Shown here: in pieces, positions 38,935 to 48,603 of the stretch
How positions within the stretch are numbered: position 1 is the stretch's first letter
How the letters are laid out: each line of letters begins with the position of its first letter
The notes under the pieces: generated by a model
Told to the model about the DNA's origin: nothing
The model's input: only the letters and a program-made list of their open reading frames with translations
Database searches by the model: none
Assembly: GCA_038502055.1 (NCBI GenBank)
Contig: JAXRKN010000042.1
Location: 806,001 to 870,000, forward strand
Source: Tanytarsus gracilentus
Taxonomy: Eukaryota > Arthropoda > Insecta > Diptera > Chironomidae
DNA length: 64,000 nt
Direction of reading: 5' to 3'
Program-made: the position numbers and the translations under genes

Positions 38935-39413
38935 ATTTTTTTTTTATAAAATAGTCATATAAATTTGTAAGGGTAATGAATAATAAAAGGGTACAAAAAT
39001 TTTATGATATATAAAAAATATTATATGAAGTATTCTAAAAATAATATATCTGGGTTAATAAAAATAAACCAAATTTAAAGCAAAAAATTTTTAAGGATGA
39101 AGGAGGGATAAAAGAAGTCAAATAAAGAAATTAGCTATGTAAGTAATGAGTTATATAGTCTTAATAAAAATGAGTGGGGGTGTTTTAACTTATTATTAAT
39201 TTTTTTATTTTTTAATGGGGTGTGGTGTCTTTTTGGCACTCTGATATTTCTGGTGGGTAGGTTGGGGTTTTTGATTTGTGTATAATATGTTTGATAAGAT
39301 TAGGTGTAGTATAGTTATTGCAGACTCATATTGTATTTTTATTAATATATTTAAATCAGCAGAGGAGGTGCCTGCTAATGATTGAAGAAAAGGGTGTTGG
39401 GGTGGAAATTTAC
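38935..39413. other. Compositionally odd G/T-rich stretch
   Basis: Unlike the rest of the window, this segment is poor in C on the plus strand and full of GGGG, GTGTGG and T-runs (for example around 39170-39290). It contains degraded pieces resembling the right part of element T1. It directly abuts the 3' end of the RS-rich gene. It may be a low-quality assembly segment; no gene is supported. Confidence 0.5.
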
Positions 39414-41874
39414 TTATTTTTGTTGGAGGGGAGAAGGGAGTACACCAAAAGCGAACGTTTGTTTAGGCTTATCTACTTCATCTTCCGCTTTCTTACTGTT
39501 ATTATCAGTTGCTGGCTGAACCCCAAATGAAAACTTAATTTCCGACGGCTTGGGAAGAGCAACGCTCGAGCTCTTGTTACTTCCGAAAAGAAATTGTGCT
39601 GACTCGGTAGATCCTTGTTTTGGCTGTTCGCGACACCTGGAATGTTGTTTATTACCGCCATAACGATCATCCGCTTCCTTATAGCTTCGGTTTCGATTGT
39701 ATCGATCATCTCGACCCTTATTACCGCCACCACGACTATCTCTTTCCTTCTCGCGATAGCCCCTCTGCGAAGCATATTCTTTTGAACTAGAAAAAATTAT
39801 TATTAAAATTGTATAGGAGAAATTGAAAGAATAGCTTACAGTTATATTGACATTTTGGCTTCTCCCACTGAGCGACTTATCCCGCTCATTATATAATATT
39901 TCTTTATTGTTTTGCTGTCTTTTTCATGCCAAATCTCCACTCCTTCTCGGCCGTTCTCCGCAGTGCATTATGATCCCTGTCAGTATATTTTGTTTTATCA
40001 TATAGCCTTTCAGAATCCTTATGATCCTCCTCGGAGCTCGATCTCTTACGAGTCTTAGCTTTTTTGTTGTAGCCTTTGTATTCTAATTCTCTATCACGGC
40101 CTCGTTTGTCTGCAAAAGTTAAAGCGAGATCAATACGAATTCCACATAGAGATTAACTCATAATTACCAAGATATTTTTCCTTCTTATAATCTCGATCCC
40201 TATCCTTATTTCTGTAGCTATTTGAGACTTGATGGTATCTATCTCGGCTGTGATCTCGAGGTGATCCTTCTGGTGACGGCGAATGGTGTGCTATTCTCTT
40301 AGGCGATACGTCTCTGTCACGATTGTTGTAATAATATGAATATCGATTACTACTGTATTTGGAACTCTGTGTGGAGTTGAGAGAAAATAAAGTTTTAGTG
40401 GCGATATATAAATACACATCTAAATTTTTTTTTGAAATTTGAAAATACAAAAAAAAAGCGGAAGTTAAGGTAATATCAACATTTTTCGCGAAAATATCGC
40501 TTGGGATTGCAATTTAGACTGTCGAATGCATTAAGTGTGACCTATATTTACCGCTAATCGGCTACAAAACATTAAAATCTTTTTGAAAAGTTGATTTTAA
40601 TGCGATTTTATAATTGAATAATTTGCTTTTTAATGAGATTTAAAATTTACATGAATTCTTACCTGAAAACTGCGATTTTGGTTCTCGTTATAACTGAATG
40701 TGGATGAAAAGAGAAAATAACATGATTTGCATTAGTTTTACGCCTTAATTAGAGAAAAATTAGTGATTTTGAAAATCTAGTGCATCAAAACATTAATTGA
40801 TAAATTTCGATAATCTAATTACTTTCTCAATCAGTCCGCCGTCGAATTCAAATGGAAATGAAAATACTTCTGTCATATCCGAATGCATGAGTGCGCAAAA
40901 ACGATGAGGCTTTTATATTTTTCGAATGCATGAGTCACCGTCATCAAAATGCATTTGAGAGTCAATGGGATGATTAATTGAGAGAGTAATGCTATCGAGC
41001 TACATTATGTAGAATGAAATCCAGATGTGAATGATCTCATTAGGCACTTTAATAGAATCTTTTTTTCACTTTCTGGATTTTTACTCGAATATTGATAAGA
41101 AAATATGAATGTCATTAATTATTAATCGGAATGACTCACGCATTCAATGCAACCTTGAAATCCACTTAAAGAGCTAGTCAATTGATTAATTATGGACGAT
41201 TTACACAACTTTTACGCCCAACTCGATATTTTGATTCTCAACGGAGATTTTTTCACTGAAATTGACCAGTACACACTTACTTAAAAGTTTAATTAGCTTT
41301 TAAGGTACTTTTTACTCGTCTATTTTCACTATTTTCCGATAATTTAAAATAAATATACAACAATACTTACCTCAAGTCTTCGTTTTCATCAGTTCCTCGC
41401 TCTTCATATCTTCGTCGCTTGTTTCTGCTTTCAGCTGCCTCATCATCGCTCGACTCGTTTGCTCCTTTTCCCCACAGTGCGGATCTTACTAAAAAAAATA
41501 AAAACAAAAAAAATAAAGATGTTCAAAATTGAACATCAAATTTGATGTTCAAAATTGATGTTCAATTGAATCAAAGGTCACTTTGATGGAGTGGGAAAAT
41601 TTTCTTTTTCTTAAAGCCTTTCAGTTTATTAAACTTTCGATCGAGGATAGACACATTTAAAGAGAGGCTTGATCTTCAGCGTTTTTCCACTGTTTCATGA
41701 AAAAAAATTTCTCCACTCCATCAAAGTGACCTTTGATTCAATTGAACATCAAAATTTTCTCATCAAAATTGAGGACTTACTTTGTTTTAATGCCTTCGAA
41801 CTGCCCAAATTTTTAATTATGATAGAGTTCTTGTATTTAGTAATCTTTTTAATTTTTTTTTCACGTTCCTCCAT
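39414..41874 (-). CDS. RS/RD-rich nuclear-type protein, at least 5 exons, possible frameshift
   Basis: Minus-strand exons 41874-41781, 41488-41371, 40693-40663 (a 31-bp microexon), 40366-40168 and 40109 onward join in phase through good GT-AG sites. The product starts MEERE, carries SALWGKGANESSDDEAAES and is then dense in RD, RS and YN/YK (RDRDVSPKR, EGSPRDHSRDRYH, TRKRSSSEEDHKDSE). Such composition is typical of nuclear-speckle and splicing-associated proteins. I cannot name the family. In phase, exon 5 stops at 39904-39906, giving 215 residues. However, a further exon (about 39790-39414) has a clear same-style frame (EKERDSRGGGNKGRDDRYNR), ending with FLFGS, FSFGV and FAFGV motifs. So exon 5 may hold a frameshift, real or from assembly, or the last exon is alternative. 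Confidence 0.7.
41555..41752. mobile_element. Small hairpin element in intron 1 of the RS-rich gene
   Basis: TTGATGTTCAATTGAATCAA...GGAGTGG at 41555-41603 is the inverse of 41704-41752, with about 100 bp between. Arms of about 49 bp differ by one or two bases. Size and structure are those of a MITE. No target duplication was identified. Confidence 0.75.
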
Positions 41875-42179
41875 CGAATTTCCGATTAATTTACATTAAA
41901 TACACGAAACGAAAAAATACATCTGTTCTCACTGAGAACTATTCGAGAACTGAATTTTTACGTGGAATTTTTTTGTCAACCGAATTTTCTAAATTCGAAA
42001 ATTCGAAATTCGAAAATTAAGATTTTAAATTTTCAAAAAACGTTATTCATATTTTTTTGTTGAAAACTTGGCATTTCAACCCGGCAAACGAATTATATGC
42101 GAGTCTTCAATGTCTTTCGCCGAGACTGTCTTAGAGCCATTTTGAGAAAATTCAGAGATTAAAACACTTGCGTTGGGCG

Positions 42180-42375
42180 CAATGACAGCTGAACTTATGG
42201 ACATGAAACCGGGAGGGTGGGTGTTTTTGGTTGTAGGTTGTTTTTTTTTTGTTGGTCTTTGGGGTGGGATATGTTATATATAATCAATTGGGACAGAACG
42301 TACTTTTTGTTCTTTTTGTTAAAGAATAAATACAATCATTTTTTTTTTTTTTTTTTTTGTTTTTTTTTTGTTTTA

Positions 42376-42414
<39 letters not shown>

Positions 42415-42640
42415 CTGTTAATTTTTGGGGGTTTTTTTTTCCAAAATAAAAAAAATTTTTTAAAAAAAAAATATCTTTTATTTAATCTTGATAAATTTTT
42501 ATTTTTTAAAAAAATTTTTTTTATTTTTTGTCTGCGGGAAATTATTCGTTCTCTTGCTAATAATGATAAATGTTTTTTCCGCACAACCATCTTATATTAG
42601 AATATTATTTTTGAATGTAAATTTTAAATAGAAAATTTAT
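42180..42640. other. T-homopolymer and G/T-rich low-complexity block
   Basis: Runs of T up to about 40 are interrupted by single bases and followed by A/T runs. A G-rich start (GGGAGGGTGGGTGTTTTTGG) resembles the odd stretch at 38935-39413. Long open frames here are phenylalanine or lysine homopolymers, not proteins. Probable assembly noise or a simple repeat. Confidence 0.7.
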
Positions 42641-43264
42641 AATGTTCCGGCATCTGTTTGTGCGTTGTGGCCCCATCAATCAACACAATAACTGAGATAC
42701 TTTTTTTCGGAAATCAGTTTTTTCTTTCTTTTGTGCCGCAACTGTTTTTCCTCTGTTAGAAATGAATTTCTAACGAAAATTTCTTTCAAACAACTAAATA
42801 CTCAGTTTCTAAAATTTTTAATTTAAGAATTTAAAATTTTAAAAATAATTGTAAATAATTATTTAATGAAATTTAAATTTGCATACTTAATTGATTGCCC
42901 ATGAATTTGAAAGCTCTTTGGTGTTAAGATGGAATAAATTGCCAATGCACAACTATGATAGCTATCCAATAGACATTCCTCAGAACGAGATTTTTGAGGC
43001 TTAATTGATCGTTTGAGATTCTAGTAATTATAAAAATATAAATTAATTTATTCAAACTATTAATTTTAGCGTAACCCAACAAAGTTGTGGAAAATGTAAC
43101 ACAATGGAAAATGTTGGAAAATGGAAAATGATTTTACAAAAAAAAATTTTATTTTTAAACATGTTTCCCTTTCAGTTTCTCAAACAATATTTTTCTAGAA
43201 TACTGATCTGTTACAAGTGGGTTACGCGGAAACACCCACGAGTGGGTTTTGAAAAAAAAATTAC

Positions 43265-43623
43265 CATATTATAGGCTTCATCGACGCCGAAAAATGAAAA
43301 ATTGTTGCTTGACGACGAAAGTATTTTAAAAATGCTGAATTCTTTTTCAGTTTTGCTCTTTGCTTCTTTGTAACACGCCAAAATTTTGATTATTGGCACA
43401 TCACCAAAAAAGGTTCCTGCACAAATTTCTCCGCCAACACAATGGTCTTCACTTGTTTCGAAACTCAAGTTGTTTATGAGTACGACACCTCTTTTGATGT
43501 TATTTTCATTGAATGGCATTATAACTGGTGCAATTTCTTTGAGATTGACAGAGTCGAGATCTTTAAAAATTTTTTCACCATTTATGTTATCCACTACCAA
43601 TTCGGCTGTGAAGTTTTTAGGCT
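43265..43623 (-). CDS. Orphan coding exon, uncharacterised cysteine-containing domain
   Basis: A minus-strand exon with acceptor TTTTTTTAG before 43623 and donor ATG/GTAATT at 43265. It holds two bases plus exactly 119 codons. The peptide includes EIAPVIMPFNENNIKRGVVL, SFETSEDHCVGGEICAGTFF and DVPIIKILACYKEAK. It is well mixed in composition and clearly protein-like, unlike the surrounding repeats. I do not recognise the family. Element T1 begins 18 bp upstream of the exon (TA at 43640-43641), so any preceding exon lies beyond a mobile element. It may be the survivor of a gene broken by insertions, or part of a gene with very large introns. Confidence 0.5.
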
Positions 43624-43641
43624 CTAAAAAAATTTTAACTA

Positions 43642-46453
43642 GGTTGGTTGCTCATTATTTCTGAGTGCTTATGATTTCTGAGTAAAACTAAAAACTTCGA
43701 TAAGTTTGCTCCTTCATCTCTAATTGTACAACTTCATATATTAAACGTATGTGTTTTATCATTCTCCATAATTTTCGTAAAGGTTTAACAGGATTTTAAG
43801 GATAGGAAATGCCTTAAAAGCTCAAATAAAATTTTCGCATACATCGATAACCTTTACATATTTCACTGATTATCTCTATGAATATTACCTTTTTTTATCC
43901 GGCAAAAAATTTTATTGCGTCGCTCAAATATCAATGATTAAATTTTTCATTTCTATATAAATCAGAAACTGTACCAGTTCGTTTAAAATTGACATTTTTT
44001 ACATGCTTATAATTTCTGAGTCGCCTTGCTCATAATTTCTGAGTAAATTTCAAAAAAGCAATCTTTGGAAATTAATAAATTTTTTACTACACTTGGAAAT
44101 TAAAAATACATATTGGCGTTTAAAAATACTAGAATATTAATGCAGGAAGTCAAAAAAAAGTCTTGGAGAAGTTTCTGGTAGCTATAAAAAAAGTGGCCAT
44201 AACAAGCACTTCCTCGGAAGTGGATATGACACTTTGGTTCAAAAAAAGTACCTATGACAAGTTTAAACAATATATTAAGAGACTCAAACAAAAATCTTTA
44301 CTGGAAGTAAGATCCAGTGGAACTGAGATCCAGCGGAACTGAGATCCAGTGTTGGAATTGGGTATCAGTTAAAAAAGTTATGTCTATTAATAAATTTTGA
44401 GTGCAATATAAGCATTTCCAACTTTGGAAATAGTCACTTCCGACATTGGACACAAGCACTTCCAACTTCCTATTGAAAATTTTCATTCCTTAAAACTGAC
44501 ATTATAATGTCAAAAATAGTCACATACAATTTGTATGATACAAATAAAAATAAATTTCGTTCTTAAGGGTTGCCTCATAAATCAAGATATGTCATCACCA
44601 GGGGGTGACTCACTTGGAGGAAAAAATTTTCCTGCAGGTCCGCAGGAAAATTTTCCTGCAGTAAAATATTTTTTCCTGCGTTTTTCCTGCGTGGAGGAAA
44701 ATTTTTTCTGCGTTTTTCCTGCGTGGAGGAAAATTTTTCCTGCAAGCCTAAGAACTAAAAATTATTTATTTTGTATGATTACACCCAAAAATAATAATTT
44801 TAAATGCAAGTCATCAATAATGATAGATGTTTAGGACGTTGTGGGTTCCGTAACAATACTTAGCAGTAGATTTTTGGACACAATTTTATATTCTTAAACT
44901 ATTTTATGGTTTAAAATTTTATATCAAATTTTTATAAGATGAAAAAGTTAATTAATTCTCATAAATGAGCTTTTATAAACAAGTTAATCCAGTGAGTTTG
45001 AGTTTTTTAAAAAGAGGATTTTTTGGATTTTTTAACCCTTCAAATTGGCAAGAAGTATCAATTTCATAGATCCCTTCCAAAATGTACTTTAATTAAGAAA
45101 AAATTAAAATATTTTGCTCCTATTACATCTAGTTTATAAAACCCTAAATTTTGAATCCCATATACGTGGATTCAATCGCTTCAATTTTAAGTAAAATTTG
45201 ACTTTGAGTTTTACCTCCAATTCCAGAAGTTGTTGATATTCTTTTTGATTCATTTTTAATGTTTAAAATTGTTTTCTATCAAATACAAAAAAAATTAATT
45301 TTTATGCTGTGGATTCAAAAGTTAGGAAGCACTTGCTTTCTATCACACCACAAATGGCGTTTAATGTGGGTCTTATAATGGGCTATATGTAAAAAAATTC
45401 AAAACATTATTAAAAATGACGTTAAAGACCTAAGAGATCAACTTATTATCAAAAACACAAAGTCTCTAGGTTTCCAGAGAACCTAAATCAATTAAACACA
45501 CCCATATACGGAGAACTACATAAGATCTCGTACCTTAATGAGTTGCATTTAAGGTTTACCATCATTTATGTTTACCAATTTTTTTGAAAATTCTGTTCTA
45601 AGTTGACTAAATTATGATTTTAAAAATGAATCTTTTTTTATTTAGTGTAAAAAAGTAATTGCAGGAAAATTTTCCTGCATTTTTCCTGCGCGCAGGAAAA
45701 TTTTCCTGCGTTTTTCCTGCAGGCAAAATTTTCCTGCAGGTCCGCAGGAAAAACGCAGGAAAATTTTCCTCCAAGTGAGTTACCCCCTGGTCATCACAGT
45801 GTCTTCAAAATAAGTCACAAGGTAGCTCGTCACATAAAAACTTTTAAAACTTAAATAAAAACTCCTGATTTTTTTGAAAATAAAATAATTCATATCTTTT
45901 AAGACGTAGGTATGCTTGTTGGACTTAATTTCAATTCCTGCAAGTGTCATTTGATGATAGTAATAAAAAGTTTCCAAATAGTCATTAAAATGTATGTATG
46001 ATTTTGACGTTTTAAAAGACTTTTGCTTCAATTAACACAAAAAATAGTGATATTTTTTCAAGTTTCAGCATATATTATGCTGCATGCTACATTGGCATCT
46101 CCAAAATATTTTTTTTCAAATCTTGATGTGTTTTCCAACAAATAAAATATATAAAACAATCCTTTTTGGCAATTGGTTCCTAGTCTTAATTCGATTTAAC
46201 ATTTTACTCAGAATTATGAGCAAATTTACTCAGAAATTATGAGCATCAACTCAGAAATTAGGAGCAAGAAAAAACGCTATTTTTAAGGATGAAGGAGGCG
46301 ACGTAAAATTCTAGTAAAGGTCTTAAATTAAAGAAAAATAATTAAGCTTCATGTAAGATATATTTTTTTTGGATTTCATCAGTGCCTTCAAGGCAAGTTT
46401 AAACTTTAAAGATCAGTTTTTGCGATTTACTCAGAAATAATGAGCAACCATCC
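43642..46453 (+). mobile_element. TA-flanked Tc1/mariner-like element T1, interrupted by hAT copy 2
   Basis: Tips GGTTGGTTGCTCATTATTTC (43642) and the inverse GAGCAACCATCC (46453) are flanked by TA on both sides. GCTCATAATTTCTGAGT-like words occur four times near the left end and four times inverted near the right end (46200-46260 and the tip). The interior has GATCCAGTGGAACTGA repeats near 44310. The hAT-like element 44599-45789 interrupts it. There is no transposase frame. Without the hAT insert it would be about 1.6 kb. Confidence 0.87.
44591..45797 (-). mobile_element. Non-autonomous hAT-like element, copy 2
   Basis: The element is 44599-45789 (1,191 bp), flanked by exact GTCATCAC at 44591-44598 and 45790-45797. 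Its tips are CAGGGGGTGACTCACTTGGA and the inverse. The interior is the inverse of copy 1 (9502-10710), for instance the block containing GATCTCGTACCTTAATGAG. It lies inside element T1, so it inserted later. No transposase frame. Confidence 0.94.
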
Positions 46454-46534
46454 TAAATACATGTAGAGCAAGCCAGAGCTGAAAGTTCATCGCTATGATC
46501 TTTCTGTCTGCTTTACTTTTAGGGATTGGAATAG

Positions 46535-47584
46535 TTTGCATGCAGGGGGCGGACGACTAGTATATAAATTTTATATACTTTATATACCTCAAAAATATAA
46601 AAATATAAATGAGAAATATAAAAATATAAATTTATTTAAAAATATAAATTGATATTTTATATACTTTATATACTTTTTGTTTGTTTCTTAACGACAAAAA
46701 AAAATTTTAAATTGCATTTCGAGCATTTGGATCTCAATTTAAGCACTAAATCTTTGTTCGAATGGCTATCAAATCCATCGCTGGATCTTAGTTCTACTGG
46801 ATCTCTCTTCCAGCACTAAATTTTAAAACTGCTGGATCTCACTTCCAGAGCTGGATCTTAGTTCCAATGGATCTCAATTTAAGCACTGAATCTAGTTCGA
46901 ATGCCTATCAAATCCATCGCTTGATTTTACTTCTACTGGATCTCACTTCCAGACTTCCTGCACTAAATCTTAAAGCTACTGGATCTCACTTCCAGAGCTG
47001 GATCTTAGTTCCAATGGATCTCAATTTAAGTTCTGAATCTAGTTCGAATGGTTATCAAATCCATCGCTTGATTTTAGTTCTACTGGATCTCACTTCCAGA
47101 CTTCCAGCACTAAATTTTAAAACTGCTGGATCTCACTTCCAGAGCTGGATCTTAGTTCCAATGGATCTCAATTTAAGTTCTGAATCTAGTTCGAATGGTT
47201 ATCGAATCCATCGCTTGATTTTACTTCTACTGGATCTCACTTCCAGACTTCCTGCACTAAATCTTAAAGCTACTGGATCTCACTTCCAGAGCTGGATCTT
47301 AGTTCCAATGGATCTCAATTTAAGTTCTGAATCTAGTTCGAATGGTTATCGAATCCATCGATTGATTTTACTTCTACTGGATCTCACTTCCAGCTTTAAA
47401 TTTTAGTTGAAAAGTCACAATATAGAGTAAATTCCGATCGAAAAGTATATAAAAATATAAAAATATAAAAAATATAAAAAATATAAAAATATAAATGAGG
47501 TATATAAAAATATAAAAATATAAATTTTAGATTTTTATATACCCAAAAAATTTATATCCAAGTCGTCCGCCCCCTGTTTGCATG
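46535..47584. mobile_element. Second hAT-like family with internal 147-bp tandem repeats
   Basis: The element is 46543-47576 (1,034 bp), with tips CAGGGGGCGGACGACT and the inverse AGTCGTCCGCCCCCTG. It is flanked by exact TTTGCATG (46535-46542 and 47577-47584). Next to the tips are TATAAATTTTATATAC-type repeats. The middle has a 147-bp tandem repeat (ATGGATCTCAATTTAAG at 46867, 47014, 47161 and 47308). The tip shares CAGGGGG with the first hAT-like family, but the rest differs. Confidence 0.92.
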
Positions 47585-48180
47585 CAAACCAACCGCTCCC
47601 GCGAAACTGTGAAAACAGCTGTTTGAACATAGAATAACATTGCATTGCATCAAAACATAAACAAACTATGACATAAAAATTAACCACATCGTCCTCAGCT
47701 TGTCTAATCAACTATGCTGGTATAGTTGGATACCAACGTTAATATTCAAATAATCAAAATTCGTGAACAAAATAAAAGATCCAGTAAGATCCAGTTAAAA
47801 TTTAAACTTCCAGTTTGGAGGAGAAAATGAGAGGATTTTTTAAGTAACGCTTCAATATGAAGCATGAGCTCAGTTAAGCAGCGATTGCTTAACGTTAAAG
47901 CGAGAAGGAGCGACATTTTAAAAAAAAATTGAATGAAAAATTATTTCCCTTGTAATAAAAAAACCTCTCATATTTATTCGCTCATTCTCGCTTCTTACCT
48001 GAATAATCGATGTAAACTCGATATGTTTGAGTTGGAGGAAATGACGACGAAGATGTTGTTAACATTTGAAAAGTAATTCATTTGCGAGAAACACTTAAAT
48101 TAACAAAAATTAAAAAAATTTAAATGTAAACACGATGCCGAGGGGCCTTCCCAAACAGCTTGAAAGCGAAGTTTATCGAA

Positions 48181-48322
48181 AAAATTATCGATCGACTGGA
48201 GTCGATTTTAGGCGATCGACAAAATTATCGATCGCCTGGAATCGATTTTAGTCGATCGAAAAAATCATCGATCGTATCCATTTTTCGATCGATCGACTGA
48301 TTTTCGATCGATCGACTTAAAC
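48181..48322 (+). repeat. 40-bp CGATCGA tandem repeat, short copy
   Basis: About three units of the 40-bp motif (GACTGGAGTCGATTTTAG with CGATCGA words) end with GATCGATCGACTTAAACCTC. The same terminal word closes the longer array at 55341-55710. The motif is rich in self-complementary CGATCGA. Confidence 0.9.
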
Positions 48323-48603
48323 CTCTGGTTCATATATCTCATTGAACTCCTATTTTGATGCCGTGAAGGAAAATTTTGTCTACTAATTTTATTTTAAAGC
48401 TATAACTGTTCAAATTAACCAAAGTGTCCGGTTTGACTTAAACTGATTTATTTATGCACTTGATTTTCAAACACTGATCTGTGTATATTTTACTTGAGTC
48501 AGAGGGTGAGAAGCTAGCAGGTACTGAGTACCTGCGAGCTTCCTACCCCCTGATTTAAGTTGAGTTGTTCTACAACAATTTAATCTTTTTGTCTTTTCTA
48601 GAT

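Noticed and set aside
42217..42600. A 127-codon phenylalanine-rich membrane protein and its lysine-rich reverse
   Set aside because: Both are translations of T/A homopolymer runs.
46867..47406. A 179-codon repeat protein (MDLNLSTESSS...)
   Set aside because: It is the translation of a 147-bp tandem repeat inside a hAT-like element, with no splice or promoter context.
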